Below are positions 1-5,911 of a DNA stretch of 6,678 nt, one piece after another. A program made the position numbers and the translations under genes. How positions within the stretch are numbered: position 1 is the first letter of the stretch; each line of letters begins with the position of its first letter. Source of the stretch: Candidatus Poseidonia sp. (GTDB lineage Archaea > Thermoplasmatota > Poseidoniia > Poseidoniales > Poseidoniaceae); contig DUIU01000241.1 of NCBI GenBank assembly GCA_013330155.1, forward strand, positions 1 through 6,678. The letters are read 5' to 3'. The notes under the pieces are model-generated. The model was not told where the DNA came from. It saw nothing but the letters and a program-made list of their open reading frames with translations, and did not search any database.

Positions 1-1
1 A

Positions 2-799
2 GTCTCCTATGCGGTTGAGAACGACGTCCCAGTTATGTTTGTCACCGAGGACACGACCCGTTCAAATCCAGAAGATGTGAAGATGATTTATCACCGAGCG
101 ATGGAACTTGGTGTTCGTCGCCTTTGCATTTGCGATACGTGTGGCCATGTTACGCCCAACGGCGTCAAGAAACTCCTCGCCTTTATTGACGAAGAAGTCA
201 TCAAGGATGCAGGTTATCAACGCCGAGAAATCGAGGTGAATTGGCACGGTCATCAAGACCGTGGATTGGGTGTCGCCAACAACATCGCTGCCGTTGAAGC
301 CGGCGCCGATGTCATTCACGGTACTGCACTTGGAGTTGGTGAGCGGGCTGGAAACGCCCCGCTCGACCAGACCTTGGTCAACCTCAAACTCATGGGCGTG
401 ATTGACAACGATTTGACGTTGCTTGACGCTTACATGCAAAAGGCGAACGAGTACATTGAGGTCCCACTGCCTCGAAATTACCCCGTCTTTGGTGAAGATG
501 CTTTTGAAACTGGAACGGGTGTTCACGCCTCGGCGGTCATCAAGGCCATGCGAAAGGGCGATGATTGGCTTGCAGACCGTGTCTATTCCGGTGTGCCTGC
601 CGGAGATTTTGGTCTCAAGCAAGTGATTCGAATCGGTCATATGTCTGGACGTTCAAACATCATTTGGTGGTTGGAACAGCAAGGCATTGAAGCTGAAGAC
701 GGCCTTGTGGCTCATCTGTTTGAAGTGGCCAAGAGCCAAAAGAGAAACATGCTCGATGAAGAGATTCATGCTGCCGTTGCCGCCTTTGGCTCATCCTGA
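2..799 (+). CDS. 2-isopropylmalate/homocitrate/citramalate synthase family enzyme, C-terminal part (5' truncated)
   Basis: The gene enters from the left edge; 265 residues are visible and the first Met (35) is internal. Enzymes of this HMGL-like TIM-barrel family condense acetyl-CoA with a 2-oxo acid (leucine, lysine or isoleucine routes) in the cytoplasm. Numbering from the Met at 35, visible hallmarks are EDTTRS (5-10), CDTCGH (33-38), the metal-binding HGHQD (71-75) and GVGERAGN (100-107). The spacing His71/His73/Asn107 equals that of the metal ligands His285/His287/Asn321 of Mycobacterium LeuA. GTGVHASAVIKA (160-171) and MSGRSN (203-208) also fit. The protein ends soon after this region, so the C-terminal allosteric LeuA regulatory domain is absent. 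Substrate cannot be assigned: citramalate, homocitrate and isopropylmalate synthases all share these motifs. The metal-binding Asp near the N-terminus lies outside the window. The usual H-x-H-N/D-D reads H-G-H-Q-D here. Confidence 0.88.
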   Translation, partial: VSYAVENDVPVMFVTEDTTRSNPEDVKMIYHRAMELGVRRLCICDTCGHVTPNGVKKLLAFIDEEVIKDAGYQRREIEVNWHGHQDRGLGVANNIAAVEAGADVIHGTALGVGERAGNAPLDQTLVNLKLMGVIDNDLTLLDAYMQKANEYIEVPLPRNYPVFGEDAFETGTGVHASAVIKAMRKGDDWLADRVYSGVPAGDFGLKQVIRIGHMSGRSNIIWWLEQQGIEAEDGLVAHLFEVAKSQKRNMLDEEIHAAVAAFGSS

Positions 800-802
800 T
801 CA
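797..802. other. Back-to-back stop codons of convergent genes (TGATCA)
   Basis: The TGA ending the plus-strand synthase (797-799) directly abuts the reverse-complement TGA ending the minus-strand hydrolase (800-802), forming the palindrome TGATCA with zero intergenic bases. Any 3' untranslated region or terminator of either gene must lie inside the coding sequence of the other, so the transcripts should overlap in antisense. The same arrangement recurs at 5278-5283. Confidence 0.85.
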
Positions 803-2173
803 AGCGGCTTCTTCTTCGAACTCTTTCTCATCACCGGTCGGTTTGGAACCAATCCATTCAGAGTCAACTTCTCCTCCACTCCATTCTCCATCGAGTGAGA
901 TTTCGTTGATTTCATGCTCCTCTCGCCAAACCCGTTCTTCTTGACTTCCGTTCACGATGAACTGTCCATGTTCATCGATCTGCTCCTCAAGAAGGGCGAA
1001 GTGTTTCGAAATGGGGAGGAAGTGGCCAACGGGCATGCCAGCAGCGGTGAACGGGTTGGTGGCTGCACCGATGATCAATCCGTCCTCTGGAGCCACGATG
1101 TCCACCGTCATCCCGGGCGTTGCAGGGTCGGAGATGGTGGCCACCACCTCGCCTTCGCGCATGACGCTGCCCGCCTGAACAAACATGTCCAACAGCCCTC
1201 CTTCTGCAGCTCGGAGCCACGTTGAACCGCTCGCCATGATTCGGAACTTTGGACGTTGAGGGTTTCCGGGGACCATCCGCATGGAGCGCAAAGCGTTCAT
1301 CACGCCATGGACGGCCACCTTGACGGATTGGTCACCCAAGGTGTCTGCTGCGCCTCCTTCATAGGTCACAACTGGGATGTCGGCCGTGTTGCCAGTTCGA
1401 CGAAGTGTTCCCTTGGACGGAATGGAATCAAGAATGATCTCAATACCGAAGGATTTTGCAAGTAAGTATGAACTTGTATGGGTCAAGTCGCAACGGACTT
1501 GGGGCATGTTCGTTCTTCCCTTTGCAGCGCTGTGAATGTCGATGATGGCGTCGCTATCCTCGACCAAATGGGTCCAGATTTGGTGCGCCACCCGTCGCGT
1601 GGTTGACCCGCCCGGGTCGCCGGGGAATTGGCGGTTGAGGTCCCGCCCGTCTGGAAAATATCGCGACTTCATTCGGTAGCCAGGAAGGTTGACCACGGGG
1701 ACGATTCGAAGGGTTCCTGCAAGGCTTTTCGGGTCGAGAGGCTTGCCTTCATCCGTGAAGGCATTGCTGAGTAAATGCGTGCAAGCCGAAGGCCCCGTTA
1801 GTTCGTCGCCGTGGATTCCACCGATGATGGTAATGCACGGTCCCGGCCGGGCGCCATGGATGATGGTCACCGGTACCGGCCAAGCATCTCCAAGACTCAC
1901 ATTCAGGAGAGGCAAATGAATGGTGCGAAGGGTGCCCGGTTTGATCCGCTTTCGATAAAAGCGAACATCGCCCCAATCCGATGTGCGGTCCCACTCTGGG
2001 CGGTCCTCGGTACGGTGAGCCTTCATGGCCTCATCAATGGCCATACGACGCCGTTTGGGCAACTCATGAGCAACCCGGACCTTCCGGACGGTTTTCTTTT
2101 TCCGCCGCGCCATGGCTTTGGCAAAGGTTGGCCGGTCATGAACGCTCCGTTTTTCCCGCAAGGTAAGAACCAT
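800..2173 (-). CDS. Succinylglutamate desuccinylase/aspartoacylase family zinc hydrolase
   Basis: This 457-residue protein belongs to the M14-like AstE/AspA family, which cleaves acyl groups from N-acyl amino acids; the substrate here is unknown. The catalytic core is readable: GGIHGDE (118-124) supplies zinc ligands His121 and Glu124, DIHS (212-215) supplies His214, DLNR (178-181) is the substrate-binding Asn-Arg pair, and YEGG (271-274) carries the likely catalytic Glu272. From about residue 315 a C-terminal beta-rich segment resembling a biotinyl/lipoyl-like fold follows (GSVMREGEVVATI, then PEDGLIIGAATNPF), typical of AstE/AspA-like proteins. Two additions stand out: a strongly basic N-terminus (residues 19-43, including ARRKKK and PKRRR) and an acidic tail (about 411-457). 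Starts at Met21 (2113) or Met44 (2044) are possible. The 2173 start leaves only 26 bases to the divergent gene and I see no clear ribosome-binding site at any of the three, so the true N-terminus is uncertain. Confidence 0.88.
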   Translation of the reverse strand: MVLTLREKRSVHDRPTFAKAMARRKKKTVRKVRVAHELPKRRRMAIDEAMKAHRTEDRPEWDRTSDWGDVRFYRKRIKPGTLRTIHLPLLNVSLGDAWPVPVTIIHGARPGPCITIIGGIHGDELTGPSACTHLLSNAFTDEGKPLDPKSLAGTLRIVPVVNLPGYRMKSRYFPDGRDLNRQFPGDPGGSTTRRVAHQIWTHLVEDSDAIIDIHSAAKGRTNMPQVRCDLTHTSSYLLAKSFGIEIILDSIPSKGTLRRTGNTADIPVVTYEGGAADTLGDQSVKVAVHGVMNALRSMRMVPGNPQRPKFRIMASGSTWLRAAEGGLLDMFVQAGSVMREGEVVATISDPATPGMTVDIVAPEDGLIIGAATNPFTAAGMPVGHFLPISKHFALLEEQIDEHGQFIVNGSQEERVWREEHEINEISLDGEWSGGEVDSEWIGSKPTGDEKEFEEEAA

Positions 2174-2199
2174 GAATCGTGTGGGCTGTGTTGACCACC

Positions 2200-2667
2200 A
2201 TGAGGGAGCTCAGCGTTCAGCAAACCTATGCGCCCACTTCGATTTGTTTTGGTTGCGGTCCCGCCAACGATCACGGTTTGAAGATTGACTCCCACCGCAT
2301 AGATGGAGGGTTGAAGATGGAATTTAATCCTGAAGACCATCACCAAGCCTTTCCCGGTATGGTCAACGGCGGCATCATCGGAACACTGCTTGATTGCCAT
2401 GGGAATTGGGCCGCTGCCATCGCCTTGATGGACGAGCAAGGGTTGGCCGAACCGCCGTGCACAGTCACGGCAAAGTACGACGTCCAACTTCGTCGCCCCA
2501 CCCCACTCGGTGAGACCTTAACCGTCATCGCAAAACCCACCGAAGTGCTTGACGACCGTGTTCATGTTGAGTTAACCATGGAGGCGGCAGGGAAGGTTTG
2601 TGCGACCGGTAGCGGTCTTTTTGTAGCCGTCAAAGAAGGACATCCAGCCTACCATCGTTGGTCGTGA
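2200..2667 (+). CDS. PaaI-like hotdog-fold acyl-CoA thioesterase
   Basis: A 155-residue protein matching the hotdog thioesterase family, cytoplasmic enzymes that hydrolyse acyl-CoA or aryl-CoA thioesters. The N-terminus has CFGCGPANDHGL (16-27), a Cys-x2-Cys plus NxxGL opening common in one PaaI-like subgroup. The core reads FPGMVNGGIIGTLLDCHGNWAA (51-72, first 20 residues decisive), matching the usual HGG...LLD helix start with Asp65 in the catalytic position. The later strands YDVQLRRPTPLGE (93-105) and the GxGLFV strand (138-142) fit the hotdog sheet. The expected His of HGG is Asn56 here. I chose ATG 2200 over an in-frame GTG at 2179 because the family opens shortly before the Cys motif; the GTG would add only seven residues. 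The SprT-like gene follows ten bases downstream, suggesting co-transcription. Confidence 0.85.
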   Translation: MRELSVQQTYAPTSICFGCGPANDHGLKIDSHRIDGGLKMEFNPEDHHQAFPGMVNGGIIGTLLDCHGNWAAAIALMDEQGLAEPPCTVTAKYDVQLRRPTPLGETLTVIAKPTEVLDDRVHVELTMEAAGKVCATGSGLFVAVKEGHPAYHRWS

Positions 2668-2670
2668 GGT
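2666..2670 (+). promoter_or_regulatory. Probable Shine-Dalgarno site for the SprT-like gene
   Basis: GAGGT overlaps the stop codon of the thioesterase gene and lies seven bases before ATG 2678. The match to the 16S rRNA 3' end and the spacing suit initiation inside a polycistronic message. It supports both the 2678 start and co-transcription of the two genes. Confidence 0.55.
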
Positions 2671-2677
2671 TGGATTC

Positions 2678-3208
2678 ATGGCCAATGCTACTACTGCCCA
2701 AAATGGGTTCCTCGAGCACTTGAGGAGGGACGTTTTGGTGGTCATGCAATCTTTGTTCAACCTCGATGAAGACGAGCATGCTCTTCTTTCGGAGGTGAAA
2801 CTCGGTGTCCTTCGTTCCAACGCCACCCAACGGCACGGGGCGACCCGCTGGCAGCGGCAATCCGACGGGTCGCTGGACCTTCAAGTGGTTGACCTTCATC
2901 CTGCGTTGTTGGTTGTTGAATGGCGTGCCTATGCCTTGTTCGTGCTCTTTCACGAATTTCTTCATGTGGTGGGCCACCGTGCTCACGATGCAACCTTTCG
3001 GGACCTGGAGCGTCGTTGGCCAGACCAAACGGCAGCCCAACAAGGGAAGGCGTTCACACACGCACGTCGTTTGGCAAGAGCTCGATGGCACTGGGTTTGT
3101 CCAACGTGTGAACAGCGTTATCCTCGGCAGCGTCGTGGCTCAGGGCGGTACCTTTGCAAAGCCTGTAAGACCGTGCTTGTTGATGTGCCCGTGAAGGACA
3201 TTCAATGA
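2678..3208 (+). CDS. SprT-like zinc metalloprotease-fold protein with C-terminal zinc ribbon
   Basis: A 176-residue protein with the SprT-like layout. A helical N-terminal region is followed by HEFLHVVGH (92-100), an HExxH site with zinc ligands His92 and His96 and catalytic Glu93. A downstream HRAHDATF (100-107) corresponds to the H/GxxF element of SprT-like domains, and His100 or His103 could be the third ligand. A zinc ribbon closes the protein, with CPTC at 141-144 and CKAC at 160-163 (C-x2-C-x15-C-x2-C). SPRTN/Wss1 relatives in eukaryotes degrade proteins crosslinked to DNA; bacterial SprT is poorly understood. This copy lacks the long C-terminal partner-binding tails of SPRTN, so a repair role is inference only. 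The basic stretch between active site and ribbon (ARRLARAR, about 129-136) could contact nucleic acid. The spacing HEFLHVVGH also resembles HExxHxxGH metzincins, but the ribbon favours SprT. Confidence 0.8.
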   Translation: MANATTAQNGFLEHLRRDVLVVMQSLFNLDEDEHALLSEVKLGVLRSNATQRHGATRWQRQSDGSLDLQVVDLHPALLVVEWRAYALFVLFHEFLHVVGHRAHDATFRDLERRWPDQTAAQQGKAFTHARRLARARWHWVCPTCEQRYPRQRRGSGRYLCKACKTVLVDVPVKDIQ

Positions 3209-3213
3209 TATAC
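3206..3213 (+). promoter_or_regulatory. Possible TATA-like promoter element for the membrane protein gene
   Basis: TGATATAC overlaps the stop codon of the SprT-like gene. Its centre lies about 25 bases before ATG 3235, the spacing expected of an archaeal TATA box driving a leaderless transcript. No strong BRE or Shine-Dalgarno sequence is visible. The alternative is simple read-through from the upstream genes. Confidence 0.35.
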
Positions 3214-3234
3214 TCCGGATGATTGGTAATGGTG

Positions 3235-5280
3235 ATGAAGCACCACCCCCCTCGCCGACTACGGTGTGTGTTGTGGGTCCTTTGCTTTCTCTCGCTGGGC
3301 GGTCATCCTTTCCTCATGTCTGCCTCAGCGGAACTGACCCAAGAGGAGGGTGACCTGTTTCTGTCATGCCGGGCGGACAACGATTGCGTGTTAACACCAA
3401 CACCCATCGGAGAGGAACTGATCTCCGAACAGACGTTTGCCAACGTGGTACAACCTGAAGTCATCACGTTTGAATTCGTGATGGACCCAGCCCAGAACCA
3501 CATCGCCCTCCTCCCCGAGGTGCTCGATGAGCTTGAGATTGATTTTAAGCACCAAACCGAGGCCGGCAGCCTGTTTCGACCAGCGATGGATTTGCGCTTG
3601 ATCCTCGGTAACAATGTCAACGATTGGTCCTTCGATGCCAGCACACTTCCTGAGGTCGCAGCCTCAACCTACCGCCTTGAAAACGAACCCCTTGACCTCT
3701 CCCAGGGCCGTGTTTTGTGGGAAGATGAACCTGTTCGCCTCATTTTTTCCATCACCCTTGACCGGCCTGGAACATGGGAATTTCACATGAGAGGGCCCTC
3801 ATTTCTGCGGCTGGATGTGCCTTGGTCCCTTGAGGCTGAACTTGTTGATTTGGACGAACCCTCTTCGACCACGCAACCGGTTGCGACGGAATTTGAGGAC
3901 GTCCACAGAGGTGCTTTGGTGGGCGCTGACCATGACTGCTGGGCGTTTGAGGTCGAGACCCACGAAGTGCTCCGTCTCTTGGTTGAATGGGAACTTGTCC
4001 CCATTGAGATTGAGCAACCCCACCCCATTCCCGACCTGATTACATCAGCAGGCCGTTTATCTCCAGCACCCGATGTAGTGGTGGATGACGATGGAGAATC
4101 CTTGCGCATGACCTATCGGTGGCGGGCCCTTCCAACAGGCGATTACACCCTCTGCATGCACGGTTCACCCGAGAAGATTCAGCCCTATGCATGGACTGGT
4201 GTGTTCGGGTATGAGGGGATGGGTCCAACTGACCCAACCGGTTTCACTTCAGCCAGTTATTACCCACAGGGTGCAGCGTTGATTGGCGATACCGAAAATC
4301 CACTTGCCTTGAGCGACCAAGGTTTTGGTCTTCTCTTGGTATCGCTCATGATGTTGGTGTTGTTCTCGATGGTTGCGCTGCGGCCAACAACCGCCTATAG
4401 TGTTCGCTTTGGGTTGTTCGTTCCTGGCGTTTTGATGCTGATTGTGGGAGGGATTGCCCATCCGATATGGGCCATGGTCGACGAGGTTCAGCACCCCGAG
4501 GAAATCACGATTGAGGACTTGTTGGAAATGCGCCTCCAGCAACTCTGGGATGTTTCAGCAGAGGGTGTGCCTGAGCAAACGCTCTATACCCATACTGGAG
4601 CGACTTGGGGGATGTTGGAGGGTGAGCGGCTGAAGATGAAGCTGGACATTGAAGAAGCCATCCCTATGGACGATGGACGATGGCAACTCGTTGTGCCTCA
4701 ACTGAATTCTCTTCGGCTCGATCAAGCCATTTTTGGGCAAGTGTTCGAAGGTGAAAACCAACAGACGCAACAAGGCATGTTGGAAGATCAAACCGTTCGT
4801 TTTATCCTGCTTGCTGGGCGTTCACTGCTTCTGGATTTGTTGATGTTGGAAGCGATGCTTGTAGTTGACCAACCTCCAACCTCTTCTGTCTTCCACATCG
4901 ATGTGGAGATGGTTTCCGCCAAGGCAAGCGGTTCCATCTCCGCACCCGCATGGGCCACACGTCCTTCTTCGGTTGACGCAGATGACTGGGTGCGTCTCCA
5001 AGCGTCCCTGTTTCCAAACAGAATCTCAATCACTCTTTGCGATTGCGACCTGGACCTTCTCGATGTGACCTTCCTTCCCTCAACAGGGTTTGACAGTCGG
5101 GACATTCCGCCGGCATGGGGGGTTGAAGGTGCAACTGGTTTGGTACCCAATGGTGGTGCCCTGATGCTTGGGGGCTTGAGTTTGGGATTGATAGCGACGT
5201 ACGTGGAAGTTCAACGAAAGGGGAAGGCAGAGCAGATGGCTCAGTCCTATACTTCGGCGTCCGAGGTTCATTGGGACTGA
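3235..5280 (+). CDS. Uncharacterised secreted/membrane-anchored protein with paired ectodomains and three TM segments
   Basis: I do not recognise the family. From ATG 3235 (681 residues; in-frame ATG 3229 and TTG 3223 are alternatives) it opens with a signal peptide: basic MKHHPPRRLR, hydrophobic CVLWVLCFLSLGG, and an A-S-A cleavage site near residue 32. A first extracellular region (about 33-360) is acidic and beta-rich. It seems to hold two sandwich-like modules, each ending in a similar strand pair: PGTWEFHMRGPS (178-189) and PTGDYTLCMHGSP (300-312). The second resembles a PPC-type domain (DHDCWAFEV, 232-240). Two TM helices follow (about 363-382 and 392-414), joined by a short loop containing Arg383 and Arg391. 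A second ectodomain (about 415-638) and a third TM helix (639-657) lead to a basic cytoplasmic tail (VQRKGK). This topology obeys the positive-inside rule. Cysteines outside the signal peptide all fall in predicted outer regions (pairs 45/51, 235/307 and a CDC at 602-604), consistent with disulfides. Function is unknown; an envelope role is inference. Confidence 0.85.
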   Translation: MKHHPPRRLRCVLWVLCFLSLGGHPFLMSASAELTQEEGDLFLSCRADNDCVLTPTPIGEELISEQTFANVVQPEVITFEFVMDPAQNHIALLPEVLDELEIDFKHQTEAGSLFRPAMDLRLILGNNVNDWSFDASTLPEVAASTYRLENEPLDLSQGRVLWEDEPVRLIFSITLDRPGTWEFHMRGPSFLRLDVPWSLEAELVDLDEPSSTTQPVATEFEDVHRGALVGADHDCWAFEVETHEVLRLLVEWELVPIEIEQPHPIPDLITSAGRLSPAPDVVVDDDGESLRMTYRWRALPTGDYTLCMHGSPEKIQPYAWTGVFGYEGMGPTDPTGFTSASYYPQGAALIGDTENPLALSDQGFGLLLVSLMMLVLFSMVALRPTTAYSVRFGLFVPGVLMLIVGGIAHPIWAMVDEVQHPEEITIEDLLEMRLQQLWDVSAEGVPEQTLYTHTGATWGMLEGERLKMKLDIEEAIPMDDGRWQLVVPQLNSLRLDQAIFGQVFEGENQQTQQGMLEDQTVRFILLAGRSLLLDLLMLEAMLVVDQPPTSSVFHIDVEMVSAKASGSISAPAWATRPSSVDADDWVRLQASLFPNRISITLCDCDLDLLDVTFLPSTGFDSRDIPPAWGVEGATGLVPNGGALMLGGLSLGLIATYVEVQRKGKAEQMAQSYTSASEVHWD

Positions 5281-5283
5281 TCA
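5278..5283. other. Back-to-back stop codons of convergent genes (TGATCA)
   Basis: The TGA of the membrane protein gene (5278-5280) abuts the reverse-complement TGA of the minus-strand repeat-protein gene (5281-5283). It is the second zero-spacing convergent junction in the window and has the same six bases as the one at 797-802. Confidence 0.85.
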
Positions 5284-5898
5284 GTTCCCATCCTTTTTGT
5301 CCAATTCTTTGTTCACCGCTTTGGCCGTGTCTTCTTCAGACATCTTGGCGGCCTTCGCTGCGGTTTCGATGGACTTTGCTTCATCTTTCGTGATTTCACC
5401 GTCGGCTGCTGCCGACTTGATGGCGGCTTTTACATTGAGGTCAGCGGCTTCTTCGTCGCTGATGCCGAGGGCTTCTTGGAAGGATTTGAGTTCCGCGAGT
5501 TCTGCTTCGGTTATGACGCCATCTTCCCAAGCCGATTCGTAGGCATGAACCAAGAATTCTTTGTAGGCTTCTTGATTGAGAAGAACATCCCGAATGAGTC
5601 CTGTGTCAACACCCTGGTCGTTGTTGACCATGTCGAGCAAAGCGATGGAGCGTCGGACTTCCTTAACGGCCATGTCCTTGAGGCCGTGCCCAGCCCAAAC
5701 AGCCCCTGCTGCCACGACCGCTGCCGCAAACCAACGCATGATGTCGGGGTCGACAAGGTTTCCTGGCTCCACAAGGTGAAAGACACCCAAGACTACCATG
5801 GCGGCGCCGCACATGACTTCAACCCAGTCGTTCAAATCCGGCTCATCCTCAAACACGGAGAGTCGTTCTTCGACCATTGCATCTCTTTCGTCGGTCAT
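5281..5898 (-). CDS. Two-TM protein with tandem 40-residue TerB/EF-hand-like repeats
   Basis: A 205-residue protein of no firmly recognised family. An acidic N-terminus (1-24) precedes two hydrophobic helices (about 25-43 and 54-72), followed by a charged helical region. The C-terminal part holds two copies of a motif exactly 40 residues apart: EDGVITEAE (125-133) with GISDEE (145-150), and ADGEITKDE (165-173) with KMSEED (185-190). The A/E-D-G-x-I-T-x-x-E pattern followed by a helix and an S-x-E turn is characteristic of TerB/DUF533-like helical domains and recalls degenerate EF-hand loops. Likely placement is a membrane hairpin with the repeats in the cytoplasm. I chose Met at 5898 because upstream in-frame sequence to 6144 lacks the acidic, helix-forming character of the protein and runs antisense through the helicase N-terminus. 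A Met at 5877 would also be possible. Function is unknown. Confidence 0.82.
   Translation of the reverse strand: MTDERDAMVEERLSVFEDEPDLNDWVEVMCGAAMVVLGVFHLVEPGNLVDPDIMRWFAAAVVAAGAVWAGHGLKDMAVKEVRRSIALLDMVNNDQGVDTGLIRDVLLNQEAYKEFLVHAYESAWEDGVITEAELAELKSFQEALGISDEEAADLNVKAAIKSAAADGEITKDEAKSIETAAKAAKMSEEDTAKAVNKELDKKDGN
5294..5298 (+). terminator. Possible U-rich terminator after the membrane protein gene
   Basis: A run of five T residues begins 14 bases after the stop at 5280, followed by further T-rich sequence (5304-5313). Archaeal transcription often ends at such tracts. It lies inside the opposing gene, where it encodes a Lys-Lys pair on the other strand, so the composition may simply reflect that protein's lysine-rich C-terminus. 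No hairpin is evident. Confidence 0.2.
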
Positions 5899-5911
5899 GC
5901 TTGGACCAGGG

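Noticed and set aside
62..640. 192-codon open frame on the minus strand inside the synthase gene
   Set aside because: It is fully antisense to a gene with clear catalytic motifs, and its translation shows no recognisable domain or coherent composition.
1072..1077. A third TGATCA hexamer as part of a repeat family with the two stop junctions
   Set aside because: It lies inside the hydrolase coding sequence with no stop-codon role, so the hexamer itself is not a special repeat; only the abutting stops are notable.
2023..2487. 154-codon minus-strand open frame across the hydrolase/thioesterase start region
   Set aside because: It overlaps the 5' parts of two well-supported genes, and its product has no recognisable motifs.
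2939..2965. Metzincin (HExxHxxGH) protease instead of SprT-like
   Set aside because: The motif is HExxHxxxH with Gly before the third His and matches loosely, but there is no Met-turn or secretion signal, and the C-terminal zinc ribbon and downstream HxxxxF fit SprT-like proteins better.
2630..3091. 153-codon minus-strand open frame opposite the SprT-like gene
   Set aside because: It is antisense to a gene with an HExxH site and a zinc ribbon; no domain is visible in it.
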